Below, piece by piece: positions 46,159-61,100 of a stretch of 64,000 nt of DNA. The stretch spans positions 2,554,197-2,618,196 of the forward strand of contig OZ025209.1 of assembly GCA_964019055.1 (NCBI GenBank), read 5' to 3'. The first letter of the stretch is position 1, and every line of letters starts with the position of its first letter. The notes below the pieces were generated by a model, which was not told the DNA's origin, did no database searches, and saw only the letters and a list, made by a program, of their open reading frames with translations. Position numbers and translations under genes: made by a program. Source of the DNA: Anthopleura xanthogrammica (taxonomy: Eukaryota > Cnidaria > Anthozoa > Actiniaria > Actiniidae).

Positions 46159-49100
46159 GTAAATTTTGTTTTCAAATTTATTATGAATGAACACAATTCA
46201 AATCAAATAGCACCTCTACCATTTTTTCAATAAATCTATAAGATGTTTTCCTAGTATTTTTAGAAAAATTGTGGCTTACTTCAGTACTCTTGTTAACCCT
46301 AATAGGTTGTTCAATACAAAGTGCAAAGTAGACTTGAAGAGAAGCGTAAGAAAGCTTTGGATGTACAACTCAACTTTATTGTCGACCAAACAGAAAAATA
46401 CTCCTCGTGGCTTGCAGAGAGTTTAAAAAATCAACCGCCGAGTGCAGAACAGTCAAGAGCCTCAACAGTAGTAACATCACCAGCTTCTTCACGTAAAGGT
46501 GATGGTGATGAATATGATGGAAGCAGTGAAAGTGATGTTGAAGAAACAATAATGGAGGAGGAAGAGCTGGAACTTAAGGTAACTGGTTATCCTTTCTTTA
46601 TTCCTTGTTTTACATTCCTACTCAGGTGACCGATCAAGAAATGCCTTGCTGTTTTTTGTCCCTCGTGAAAGCAAATGACCGACTCAAGCTCTGTCTCGAG
46701 CTCTATAACTGAAACTGAATCACTTTGCATATATATGTTGCATAGTTGATATTATTTACACAAATAAAGACGTTTTAATTCAGCTTGTCGGTGTTAAGTT
46801 TTGCTTGTAGGTCTCAAATCCACAAGCATTTTTTAGCTTGTTACTTTAAAAATGAATTTCGAACCCTGAGACCCTAGTGTTAATCCTGGATATGAAGTTG
46901 AAGATGTCTGGTTGTCATAGGGATCTAATTTGCATAGAAACTGATGTGATGTAAAGCCTGGTTCCCACAAGCATCATAAGCAACATATGCAGACTCAGTA
47001 GTGTACTGCTCATTAACAGTGTTCGTCTTTTTTCACACCTAGGTGATAAATGCAATACTGTGCATATGTATGAATGTTGCTTATGATCATGACGCTCTTG
47101 TGAACCAGGCTTAAGGTTCTACCATCTTTATCATTGTTATAATCTAACTTGTGACTAAACATCTATTTTCAAGGAGCAAACCGAAGTGGATAGACAAAAA
47201 GAGTTGGAAATGTTAAAGCAGGATAGTGAATTGACACTTGAGGAACTTCTCGGACAATTACCACCAGAAATGCTAGAAGACACAGGTGAAGAAAAAAATA
47301 ATTCTGAAGGTAGTGGTGCTGACGATGAAAGTGACTCTTCTGGTGAAGGAAGGTAATATAACTCTTTACACCTTTTTTAAATTCAATATCAAACTGTACC
47401 TTATATTGTATCAGGGTTCTCATTGATAACAGTGTTCCTTAGTCACAGAAGGGATGACCTTGTATCAATAAATGTTTTTCATTTATTCATTCAGTTTCAC
47501 AGTACAGCATTCCAATCTTTAAACTTATAAAACTTATACACATGTTGTTTTAGTAATGAAAGCAATGAAAGTGATATTGAAGTTGACGTTGAAAGTAAAG
47601 ATAAAGAGAAGAGTAAAATCCCAGAGAGCCAAACACCAACAACGTAAGTTATTCTTAGTTAACTAACAATATTATTCTAAAATTATTGGTACATCCAGGC
47701 TTGTATTTTTTGTGTCATCTCTCATATCTCCTCTCTCTCAATATGATATTGTTTTCTTGTTGTAAAATGACTAATTATACAAGGCTGCAAATGATTTTTG
47801 ATAGGCAGTTTATCAAAACACAATTTTGGTTGGTCAAGTGTCCAAAGAATGGGAATCATTTACCAGTCCAGTGGTTATTTTTACTGGACATTTGCTGCCT
47901 TGTTATTATGGAAGACTCTGTGCCTGCTTGATTGAATGTAGTGCACATTTTGTCATTTCAAGGCATATGAGTAAGTTTAGGTCAGAATTTATAAATGACA
48001 TGAAAATATTGAAATATAGAAATATTGCACTTGAAATTGTGGCTTGTCATATCATAGTTTAAAAAAAGTTTCACTTTATGGTAATTTTTTAAAACAAATT
48101 TAATATTTTTACTTGAATCATTTTGAGTTTTGATTCCTCTTTTTTAGCTCCAAAATGCTTGAGAAGCAGGATACTAACAAAGATGGTGACTTTGTTGTAT
48201 CTGAAGAGATGGAAGAGGACGATGAGCAAACTTTGGATGAACAAGAAAATACTGAAGCAGATTTTGACCATACGAAAGAAATTGAGGATCTTGCCAAAGA
48301 AGGTATAACCCTACACTTTACTGTATACCTTTGTACCTTAGATATATTCCATTATATAGGTTCCTTGCAGCATTTCTTAGATTAGCTCAACAGCCCACTA
48401 CCGAGATATGCTTCACTTGTCATGCACAAAGGTTGCAGTACGAGGCTCTGTGCTAAACTAAATTTATTCTTTTCTCCTGCCACGAATCATGGAATATTTA
48501 GCACAAAGTCTCACATTTAAACCTTTGTGCGTTACAAGCGATCTTGAAAGTGGGCTATTTGAGGATAATATGAATTTTGATTTCATCAAAAGTAAAATTT
48601 CAATGCTTTTTTCTTCCAAATTGAGCTGCATTAAAAATTGGTAGCCTATTGAAGAGCAGTGCTTTCCTATCTGTGTTTTTAAAATGTGTTAAATTTGAAA
48701 TCTGTGGCTTGAGAATTAATATAAGTTCTTATACTGCAATAAGGAAGGTCTGTATATGTTGTATCCAATATTCACCCTACTACCATTATCATTTCTTATT
48801 ATAATAGGAGACATGCCCATAGAGGAACTTTTGAAGCAATATGCAACTGGAGAAGATACAACAGATTTTCCTTCTGATGAAGAGAGTTCAGAAGAGTCTT
48901 CAGAAGGTATGCTTTCATAATGACCTTGGTTTTTCTAAGTTTTGAATCAAGTTAATAGACCCTTTTTCATAGCTACAAAAGCTAGTCAACTCTAGACCTC
49001 TGAGGTTTAACTTCTATCCATAACACGATTACAAAATAGGACCTAGTTGTTTTGATCATATGTTTATAAGAATAAGTGTAAGAGTTTTCTTTAGGGAATC

Positions 49101-52100
49101 AACGATCTGTTAGTAAGCCATGCCCTGACTTTGATAAGCCCATAGGTTGCTTCAACAGTACATTTTTTTTTCCAGAAGAGGAAGCTGAGGGAGAGAGTGG
49201 TATGGAATATCTGGTAAAGAAAGATGGTGGTACTGATGGTGCTGACTCTGATCCTGACCAAGAACTAACTAGTGCTGCAGCTACTGCTGAAAGTCTTCAG
49301 CCCAAGGGCTTTACCCTGGAAACAGCACATGTAAGTAGTATCTTGGAACGAATAACACAATAGATAATAGAAGCAATAACATTTTTCTTTTCTAAGTTTG
49401 ATAAACATGTGGCATTGTGCTCTTGCTTCAGTACCAATACCATCATATGAGGCATGATCAACAAAAGATGTATGAACCGAAACTAGACTACAATGTACCA
49501 TGGAAATGGAAATGGTTGAGAACCATCATTGAAAGCTTTAATCTAAGAATACTATTTTAATTCAGGTACAAACTAAAGTTCCAATGCTGCTTAGAGGAAC
49601 ACTAAGAGAATACCAAGTCATTGGTCTGGACTGGCTGGTCACCATGCATGGAAAATGTTTAAATGGTATCTTAGCTGATGAAATGGGGCTCGGCAAGACT
49701 ATCCAGACAATCGCACTACTAGCTCACCTGGCCTGTGAAAAAAGCTTATGGGGTCCACATCTGGTGGTAGTACCCACTAGTGTGATGCTGAACTGGGAGA
49801 TGGAGTTCAAAAAATGGCTTCCTGGGTTCAAGATCCTTACTTATTATGGGAGTCAAAAAGAAAGAAAAGCAAAAAGACAGGTATTTAGCCCACTTATTTA
49901 TGATTCATAGTTTCTTAGTGTGATTCGTAGTTTCATTCCCTGGCAGAATAAAACTCACTATTTGTATTTATATCTTTTAAGGGATGGACAAAGCCAAATG
50001 CATTCCATGTTTGTATTACATCATACAAGCTGGTAATCCAAGACCATCAAGCCTTCAGACGAAAAAAATGGAAATACTTAATTCTTGATGAGGTTTGTAG
50101 TTGGTTCTCTAAAACCTTTTATTTATTTTAAGTAATTAATAATAATTACATCAATCCATTGACATTATTTTTATTATTATTTTAGGCACAAAACATTAAA
50201 AACTTCAAATCTCAAAGATGGCAATACCTGTTGAATTTCAATAGCCAAAGAAGGTTGCTATTGACAGGAACACCATTGCAGAATAACTTGATGGAACTCT
50301 GGTCTTTGATGCATTTCTTAATGCCTCATCTTTTCCAATCTCACAAGGATTTCAAGGAGTGGTTCTCTAACCCTCTTACTGGCATGATAGAAGGGAGCAG
50401 AGAATATAATGAAAACCTGGTCAAAAGGCTGCATAAGGTAAGGTATCAGCTGGAGGGTAATGTTTTTCCATTTCACAACATGTCATTCTCTTGAGAATAA
50501 GATTCTCTGTTCGAGTTGTATCCATATCAACCCATGAATCCAAAGAAATGGTTCTGTTGGGAATGACATAGGGTCTAAAATGAGAAAACATGACCAAGCC
50601 TAAAAGCTCTATAAAATTCTTTAATTGAGTCACATCCATGTTAATGTATCTCCTCAAGTGTTACCAGAAAACAATGAAATAATTCTCCACACAATAACAA
50701 AAGGTCTGAAATAATTAAACATTTCATCCAAGCACTTCATAATAATTATGGCCACTATCCAATATTGATGTTGACAGTTTTTCAACATTGATAATTTCAA
50801 GTGGCCAAGAATAAGCTGCTCTTTCAAAACCCACATGATGACGAGATTGTAGGCATCAAGTGGATCCTGTCGAGAGCTACATTTATTGATTATTGTACTG
50901 TTATGCACACCTCATACTTTGCCTTGGTCAACCCTGTGTCACATCATTGAATGGAAAACAATAAGTATTAATGTTTTATTGGTTCTCACCTGGCTGTGCA
51001 GCCTTTTTTTGCATTATCTGCACAAAATCCTCATGAATAATGAATCCATTTATCAAACTTATTATGTGTTTCACATCTCTAGGTTTTGAGACCATTTTTG
51101 CTAAGAAGACTCAAACTGGAGGTTGAAACCCAGATGCCACATAAGTATGAACATGTGTATAGATGTCGTCTGTCTAAAAGACAACGATTCCTCTATGATG
51201 ACTTCATGTCTCGTACTAAGTGAGTATCAAATAGTTACATTTTTTCCTGCTAGCTTTAAATACTCTCTTTTAGCCTAAGGATTTTAAAAATCTTATGACC
51301 CTTCCTGTCCTTGTCTCTGGTTGGATGTTCTTTTAGATGTTAAATTTTTCATTTCCACAAACTTTGTCCCTCCTATTCCTTGCTTTAACAGCAGTGAAAA
51401 TTTATTGAAAACTAAAATCAAGGGTTTGGTCATCTTGTTCTAATTGATTGTATTTTATTGTGTACAGAACAAAGGAAACGCTAGAGTCTGGACACTTTCT
51501 CAGTGTCATTAATATCCTCATGCAGCTAAGAAAGGTAATGCTGAACTACATATATTTTCTACCAGGCATGGACCCGTCACATTGTGACATTTTGAAAATT
51601 GTCAATATATAGTGTACAAAGCTTAGAAATGAAAATGAACCAAACTTGAATTTAATTTTTACATAAAATGTGATCAAATTGGTTGGAGTAACAAAGGAAA
51701 AACTGTATTCAATTGTATGGATCTTGTCCAACAACTCAATTGCTTCATTGCAGTAACTTAAGGTAGTTGGGGAGCCATAAAATCTCCAATAAACTTTTCT
51801 TGGAATTTTTTTTTTTGTAAAAAGAAGTATAAATGAAGTCCAAATATGAAATAAAAGGGGGTCACCGATGGTAGACTGGGGGAGGTATTTTGTATAATTC
51901 TATCACAAAAATTAAACTAGCTTTTGACCAACAAATGTTGAACACAAGACAGATAACAAAAAAAAAACGATCTTTGTTTATTGACTTAATGCCCACCTAC
52001 TGGACAGGTTGAAGTTTTGATTAGCAAATGATGAGTTGAACTTCTGGTCCGTGTTGTTGAATAACCATGATAACAAAAGGAAGTGCTGAGCTAATCGAAA

Positions 52101-55100
52101 CAGAAAAATCTGTCTAATAGGAGTCATGAATAGTCACACAGAAATGTACACAAATTGCTTGACTATTTTCTAACAAGTTACAACCAATAAAATCTCAATA
52201 TATATCTTTCTTTGTCTTTCCAATTTAGGTCTGTAACCATCCTGACTTGTTTGAACCACGCCCAACGGTGTCTCCATTAACATTAAGTGCTGTTGTACAT
52301 TACACATCTTCATTGATTATGAAAGCTCTTGAGTATGACCCATTCAAGCATGTGAATCTTGGATTTCTTAACCTTTGTTTGGCTGACATTGAGACTAACG
52401 TCACTAGTTATGCTGCTTATAGAACTCAGTCTTTGCAGACACCAAAACAGCTTATAGTCGAGATAGATAGTATTCCAACAACTGCAACACCTTTGGTACC
52501 ACCAGCAAAGCCAAAAAGAATGCCTACTATGAGCTATCCAGTGTCGTCTGCAGTCAGTTATGATGGCACAAACAGTATTCACCCTGGACCTATGACATAC
52601 TCTTCTAATCAGCATTTCCAGGATCATAGAGCATTTCCTCCATATGGAGCAATGATGTGGCATCAAGATGGCTCGCCATATGGTCCAAGGCCTGCAATTA
52701 ATCCAGCTGTAGCAATGCAGCAATCAAGATTATCACCTTCCCATAATTACTCAACTAGAAACAGCTCAGGAGAAATGGGTAGAACTCAAAGTCAGTTCCA
52801 AATGGGACTGGCTAAACCTATGCCTCCACCTCCTCCCTATCCAGGACATCCAGTTGGTATGGACTCTAATAATTGGTCCAATGTTCCAGTTCCACCCCTG
52901 GATCCCAGTGGGTTTGGTCCAGGTGGTTCTGTTCAGCCAAGCATGCCTGTTACATCTCCTATCATGCGTCATCCACCACAAGCAATTTCTCATGGAAGAG
53001 TGCTGGATGCAGGTCATCCAGAACCAGTAGCTGTTCAAGTCTCTCCAACAAAGAAACTAGCTCTGGAAAAGAAACTGGGAAATGTTGAGTCTACTCCTAA
53101 GGAAAATAGGTCCTCTCCATTCTTCCTGGTAAGAATTGTGGTTGATCTTTTTTGACTTTAGCAATACTGTTTATTATTGACCCCTTGCATGTGATATAAA
53201 TGCAGCTCAATTTGGAGGAGAAATAAAAGAATTTCTATTTCCTGAGAATTGGAAAGCTATTGTTTTGTCCTCCAAATTGAGCTGCATTCCAAAGTGCTGC
53301 AAGGGGCCTATTGAACATTTTAAAAATCAGCAAATGATGAGTACACACTTCTGGTCCGTGTTTTTGAACTATTATGATAACATAAGAAGTCCTGAGCTGA
53401 TTATTATTATGAAGGCAAATAGCAAACAAATAATTTGGAAGTTTAACCATTGTTTTGTTGTGGTACCAATCTAAACCTATTTCAAAAAAAGGTCTGAGAT
53501 AAAAGGTGATAGGCAATAAGTCATTTCAAGATGGAAAGGAATAATGGGCACACAACGAAGCATGAATATAAACAAGGCCTTTAAAATGGTTTCATTGGCC
53601 ACAAGCATCAGTGAGTATCTCAACACTAACCTCCATGTTCTTAACAAGTTTTATTATGAGAAACTGGAGTAATTTCATCTATTCTTTGATCTTGGAATGC
53701 CCTATTGCTTATCAACTTTAACTCTGACAACCTTTCTCGAAATATGTATGTACCACCATTCTTGATATTGCTGAAATTGACACCTTAAGTTTGATTCTAA
53801 ATTTCTGATATTTGATTTGTAAAAAGTAGTGTTTCTTAGATTTAAACATTTCCAATCCAATATTTTAGAGCTTTCTGTCTGAAAAGCAAGCACAACAACG
53901 AAAGGAAAAGCTTGCTCGTCTGGCACTAGCAAATAGCTTTCACTGTAGACAACAGCCTGTGTATGGTCTAGACTTGGTCAAAGCTGTCACTATTGTTAAA
54001 AAGCTTGGTCAAAACAGTTATTATCATTCGGATGCCTTGGAAGAAATGATCAAGACTCCTACACAAAGAATCAGTGAAATGAAGGAAATTATCAAAAGGT
54101 AATTCATGCGGCCCCTAATTTTTTCACAAAAATCTGCTCTGTTCCAAAAATGTTTGTAAAATTATGTGTTTAATATTCACTCAATGTGATCTGAATTTTG
54201 TGTTAAGGTTTGTCTTCAATGTACCTCATTCCTCTTCACCTGGAATTGTTACGCACTGCTCTCATCCATCACCACAACAATCCAACAAGCAAAGACATCT
54301 GGAAGAAACATTAACATGTGAGCTGAGGCCCAAGTTTGATGTTTTACATCCCTTTGTCAGAGGAGTGACAGTTCAATTCCCTGAAGCTAGGCTTATACAA
54401 TACGACTGTGGTGAGTTGTGATTAACAAAAGATTGTAATTTCAAAAGGCCTCTGAGGGCTTGTATCACATGGGGGCCATGTTTATTCCCATGAGCAGGGC
54501 TCAAAATAATGGCGGGTCAACGGTCAATGTCCAGTCAACGGTCCAGTCAAATTTGTTTTGGTTTTGGAAAAATAAGATAAAATATCATACACCAGACATC
54601 TTGACCGGTGTATGACTTGCCGTTATTTTGAGCACTGATAAGAACAAAAAACCTTTTTTTGAAATGTTCTGAAATGACTCGAAGTGTGGGGAAGGGGGAA
54701 CAAAGGGATTCAAAACCTATTCAACCAATATGGCCAGCGTGATAAAAGTAAATGCTATGCTCCCAGTCGTTCTTTGAATTCATTTGAAAACAAATTAGGT
54801 CAAGGTGGCAAGAAATTTTTGTTGATGTTTTTAGCCTCAACCCCCCCAAAAAACTGATCAAGCCAAAGAATAATTGGATTATAATGAGGCAATATTAAGA
54901 AAAATGCCAGTCATCTTTAAACGTTTGAGTATTACATCTTACTCTTTTGTATTTATGTTCTGGCATAGATTAGGTGGGTATGCTCTTATAAAACCCTTCA
55001 GTAGGATCATAATTCCTTGCTAAAGGATCCTGTCGAGAGCTACAAGTTCAATGTCACTTGTTTTAAGAAAGTTATAAATCCTAGATCATACAGTCAAACC

Positions 55101-58100
55101 TCTACACAATGGCAATGGTGGCTGTTAGTGGAGGTTTGACTGTAGTTCCTTGGTAAAGGATCCTTTTGAGAGCTATAAGTTCTCCCATATCACCCAATAT
55201 ATATTATATATTCTTTAACAATAATTTGTTATGGAACCTTTGCAGGTAAACTTCAAACACTTGACATTCTTCTTAGAGAATTAAAGCTTGGAAAACACAG
55301 GTAAATATTGTACAAATGTGTTAAAATGCTTGTTTTTTTGAGTCTTCAAATTCCTTCAATGATATTGAATCTAAGGATTTTTGACAAAGTTTTGTCCAGA
55401 CAATCATTACTTTGGAGTATAACCCTGTTTCCATTGGATTGTGCACTGGCCTAGATTAGGTTGTTAGGCTCTTTCAAAACCCTTTAGTTGGAAAAATATC
55501 CATTCCTTGCTAGAGGATCCTGTCGAGAGCTACATCACCGCTAACATAGAGAAGCAGAAACAACCCTCCATAAGTACTAGCTTTTAAATATGATATTTTT
55601 GTTGTTCAGGGTTTTGATATTCACCCAGATGACCAAAATGCTTGATGTCTTGGAAAAATTCCTAAACTATCATGGGCATGTATATTTAAGACTTGATGGT
55701 TCAACTAAAGTGGAACAAAGACAGGTCAGTACACCAGCATCAATCATTTTATGTGATAGATAAAATGTCTTTTGCCTAAAAAGAGATGCCATAATACAGG
55801 CAGCATTTGTAGATAATTCAGGTAGATTAAACTCATCAACACAAACATGGAATAGATCCACAACAATCTGTAAAGGAGGTCCTGGGGGATGCCCTGAGGG
55901 ATGCCCTGCATATTGCTGTTATGTAAAAGCCTTCTGGCTAGCAATGCCTTGATTTTAACTTTTCCTAATAAATTATGTTAAGCCACACAACTTTTCCACC
56001 TTTGGCTTTAGTTTAAAAAGTTGATTTTGAAGAGGTTTTATGTTGAATGCAATTTTATTTTTTACTGAAAAAGCTTGTAACCATTATCAACATCATTTTT
56101 TACAGTTACTGATGGATCGCTTCAATGCAGACTCCAGAATCTTTTGCTTTATACTGTCAACTCGTAGTGGTGGACTTGGTGTCAATCTGACTGGCGCAGA
56201 TACTGTAGTTTTCTATGACAGTGACTGGAATCCCACCATGGATGCACAGGCTCAAGACAGGTGTCATCGTATTGGCCAGACCAGAGATGTAAATATCTAT
56301 AGGCTTATTAGTGAGAGAACAATAGAAGAGAATATCTTGAAGAAGGCTAATCAGAAGAGATTACTGGGTGATATTGCTATTGAAGGTGGTAACTTCACTA
56401 CTGCATTCTTCAAAGAGGTAATTTCTTTTTTCATTTACAGCCATTCTAAATTACACCAACAAAATGGAGATATTAGGTTCAAACACACTGCTAACTAGAT
56501 TTGGTGAACATCAGTAGAAGTATCTGAGAATATAATGAAAATGTATTTGGAAATCAAAGGTGGTGGAACACTCATGCTCTACCAGAGATTGTTCCTAGGT
56601 ATCAAAGTGTAAATGTTATGATTTATGCCCATGAAAACCGGATTTTAATGTTTGAACCCAGTGTATACCAGGCTTGAGTATGGCTTTTATAGGTCTTACT
56701 CTCATTCCCTAGCTTAAACATCCAGATCTGAGAAAGTTTTATATTAGAAATTGCACCTTCGAATATATACCTTAGTCCATGTTCACCTTAGAACTATCCA
56801 CTCTGAGAGATCAGTTGCAAGAGATTAGACAAGTCAGCTAAATTTTATGTTCTAAATGTTTAGGCAAGCCTGAAAGAATTATTTGCAATTGATTCTGCTG
56901 GTGGATTTGAGGCAGCTCTTACAGCAACAGCGAAGGCAAGAGAAATTGTCAAGAAGGAAGCTATTAAAGAAGAGGAGACAAAGGCAGCTGTAAATACTGA
57001 AGAAAAGGAAGTGAGTCTGAAGCCTGAAACCACTGGTGAAAAAGTGTCACAAAATCTGTTGGAACAGGTAAGTTATATATGAAGAGGCATATTATACTAT
57101 TGCAGTAAGGTATACACACACGCACACAGTTGCTGGTCATTCCAATGTCTTACAGGATAATACATTCCTGTTAGATCATGACGGCCAGCTAGATGGTTAT
57201 CCTTGTTTAACTGCGACATTGTGGTGTTCAGCCAGTGGATGTTGCAGTCACCAGACCAGGAAACATTTATTTACATTATCAATTTCATGAGCAGAGTTTT
57301 CTGTTGTCTTTGTGGGTTTTAGTCTTTCACTGCTATGAAAAGAAATGGCTGCAGATCTTTCCTCTTGTTATATTTATAAAGGCCAAACAAAAGGTTCAAT
57401 AAAATATATCTTCTGGGTTAAAAATACTATGGATCTCACCAAACTGTGGGTAATGTGTAATGCAGCCTGACTGATAAACACATTGTTTTGCTTTTCTGGG
57501 TGGAGTTATACATGTTTTGTCACTGAAAACACTGTTTTTCTAACTTGAAACCACAGTTTGGTAAGATCCGTAGTAATGGCCATTCAATAGACGGTGTCTG
57601 GCCACATGCCACTTAGGCCACTTTAATCATACCTATTTTTAATAAACTTTGTGTTGTTTTCTAGGCCTTGCTAGGAGCTGAAGATGAACAAGATGCTTGT
57701 GCTGCTACTAAAGCCAAGGCTGAAGAGGCTGCCGAGTTAGCTGAATTTGATGAGGGCATTCCTTATAATGATGAGGCAAGCAAGGTAGGTTTGCACCCAG
57801 GTCCACATTCAACAGAATCCTTTGTTATGTTTGTTTCTGATAATTATGTTAAGATTACTTTATATTAACATGGTTTGGCAAATATTTCTTTTTAGGAAAG
57901 AGATGAAGAAACATCAAGAGTAGAAGAAGAGCTCTTGGCACTCGAAAGCCAGGTAATGGCCACTGGAAGAACATCTTCAACAAGGGTGGCATGTTGTTGT
58001 CTTCTAACGAGGGTGGCATGATAATGTTGGTTTGCATATGATGATGGAATATGACATGTATATGTGATTGTACCATACTGACCATACAGTACAGAGCTTT

Positions 58101-61100
58101 CAATAATATTTGGAGTAGATGGTCAATCCAAAAAAGTAGGGGTCCGTATCCCCCAACGGGCTGTAACTTTATTTGGCAATGAATTAATTTTTTGTCAAAA
58201 TAGCCGGCAGTTTAAGGTGAAGTATCCGGCGATAAACCGCCGGTAGCCGCCTTTTATTGAAAGCTCTGCAGTATGGTACCATCACATATACATTTAAAGG
58301 GTGGCATGTTGAACCTGCTATCATGAATGATTGTGAAATATTTCCCAAAATAATTCACTTGCCAAAAACATTGATAAATATCAGTTTGAAAATATCTTTA
58401 TTTTTAAGTTAATTATTTTGTCTTTGCCTTGCAGCTTACTGCTGTTGAGAGATATGCTGTTAGATTCTTTGAGAATTCTGGTGCCTATATTACCCTAGAA
58501 CAGATAGAAGAACAGGTATATAATAATTCTGTTTTAACAAAACTTTTGTATTTACAAAAATGGCTTGATGATGAACAATCCATGCTTATACTGATGACCT
58601 AGGTCAAGGGCTGTTTTGTCTGATGACCTGAAAGCCAAAAAATGCCTCAATTTGAAAATGAGTCATGATATCTATTTCAAAGGATGTCAATGCATAGAAG
58701 TTATAAATTTAGCTGAACAGGTTAACTTGTTTTCTATAGGAACAAGTTGAAACAGCTAAGAAAGATTGGGAAATGGACCATATACTTGCTTTAAAGGAAG
58801 AGGAGGAGAAACGTGCTGCAGAAGACGAGGATGAAATACTGTTCACATATGCACGGGAGGATGCCGCACAGGTTAAAAAATCTAAATCTAAAGCAAAATC
58901 TAAAACATCTAGACCCAATAGTAGAAACAGTAGCAGAAGTTCAAATAGTAAGAGATCTAGTAATAAGAAAGATAATAAGTCTGATAAAGAAAGCTCTTGT
59001 GCTGGCCCACAAGAAGACATGAGTAATGACACAAGGGATAGCCGACCCCCTAAGCAATATACTTCTAGGACGAGCAGCAGAAGCAGTAGCTGTAGCAGTT
59101 CTGGTAGGATAACAAGACAGAACAAAGCATAAAATATTAGATTACCATTTGTATGGTTTCTTTTTCTTGAGAGATTCTTTAGTAATATTAGGATTTCTAA
59201 GACTTCATTTGGATGTTCTTTAATCGAGATAGTGAAGAATGCAAAAAGTAAAGATTTCTTTTTGTAAAAAAAATTCCAAAAATTTATGACAAGAATTGGT
59301 TTGTGAGATTGAACCTAGGACTTCTTTGGTTGAAATGAAATTATCATTATGAAAATTGTACAAAAACTTTTTCGAGCTTTGGAAGCAAGGCCCAAATTAT
59401 TGTTTATTTCGACAAGCCAAATAGGTCGATCACAAAAAGATTACAAATTGCTGGTAACAGAAATGGAATCAGTTAAACTGGTACTGATAGTGTACCTATT
59501 TCTTTAAATATTCAAGTAATGGAGAATTCTGTATTTCTTTCCTTACATGTACAAAGATGTAGGAGGAAAAAAGAGGAGAAAACTGTTAAAAATTGCACAG
59601 TATAATTATTTCTGTATGATAAACATTTTACAAAAACCCTATAAAAATGACACAAAATAAAGCTTGGAAAAAAGTGACTGATTTTGAGTTGTTCTTTGCT
59701 GTTCTCTTGAATATTGGTTCTAGAAAACATTTCATATGGCTGTTTATGAGAGGTTTTCTGCACCATGAAATCTGATTGAGATGCTGCAATCTGGTAAGCA
59801 ATCAGCTGCAGGGCAAGGTTGTTGGTGTCCAAAGTATTGTTGCATGTCCAGTGCTGTCATTGGTTTATGCCACTGACATTTTTGCAAGAGTGCTTGTCAC
59901 TATGGTTTTTAGCCAGAGTTTCACTGTTTTAACCAGACAATTCCTTTTATCAATGTTGAGTTTATTTTATCAATAAATTCTCATGTCCAAATTATTCATG
60001 GCAAAATTTGTGACACCAGCATCTTGCATCCATGATGTGTCATCTCATTCAAGAGAGGAGCAAGGAATGCTCAGCACTTTGGACCCAAGTAACCAAGGCT
60101 CTTAGCTTAGCAACCAAGACATAGCATAATGAGTACGTCCATATCAAAGTGCCTATGAATTCATGGACAGCAAATATTCCCTTCACAGTTCTCTGTACCA
60201 TCTTGAAAGAAAGCCATGCCTTTGCATCAATGTGAGAGAAGAGGTCATCTTGCAATGATATAGACGTGAATAATTATCAAAAGTGTTAAAAAAGGTCTCT
60301 TCTATGCAAGGTCACCTTATCTTGCTTCAATGCAAAGGCAAGGCTACCTTTCAAGATGGTGCAGGGAACTGTGATGGGGATTATTCATGGTTCTAAATTA
60401 CAATTCTGAGAGTTGTACACCCTGATGTTCATGAGCCCAGATCTTGTAAAGATATGTAGTTCTAGAAAATTTATACCTCCTCATAGAGGAGAATGATGAT
60501 ATCACCCCACTCCCCCCTTCCTTAGCATCAGATGACTGCATTGATCTAACATTGAAAATATGGGTGTTTTTAGCAGCTAGACATTGCATCAACCAACAGA
60601 ATAATAAGTAGTAATCAAAATCACCTTTCAACATGAAGTCCTAAAGTAGGGGATGAGTCACCCCTGGGAATTAGAAACTGAGGACTATTATACAATGTTG
60701 TTACAATTTCAAAATATTTGAGGGGTTTTAATCCATACAGTCCTTATGGTGAAATATGTGACTTGTTTCTGAGTACCTTATTGCACCTATTGTATGTGTT
60801 ATTGTTTCTGAACATATTTCTTTGTTCTCAGGTATATGTTAATGATCTCACTGGTGAGGAGATGCAAGTAAGTAATGGATAACTCTTGTAAAAGCTTATA
60901 ATTATTATGTCTCAACAAGTGGTAACCCACATGCAGAATATTTAATTCATCAGCTGAATAGTTATAAATTTTCAATAGCATTCTTTCTGGCTGACAGCAC
61001 ATGGTGGTGATCAGTGTTTGACCACCATTTGGAGCAAATGCACTTCCAAAGAATTTTATTACCTGAATTGAAATGGTCCAAAAATACAGTCAAGCACTTG

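Larger units (their letters stand above)
50815..55536 (+). repeat. Four dispersed copies of a GGATCCTGTCGAGAGCTAC motif
   Basis: The word ggatcctgtcgagagctac, or a near match, ends four short similar segments at about 50863-50881, 55026-55044, 55158-55176 and 55516-55534. Three are preceded at about 40-70 bp by ctctttcaaaaccc or tcttataaaaccc. All are in introns of the Domino-type gene. They look like fragments of one small element or a shared 3' end. Confidence 0.6.

Noticed and set aside
47686..48062. Plus-strand frames in intron 4 of the Domino-type gene
   Set aside because: They are AT-rich, have no family match, and are bypassed by the in-phase junction between 47643 and 48148.
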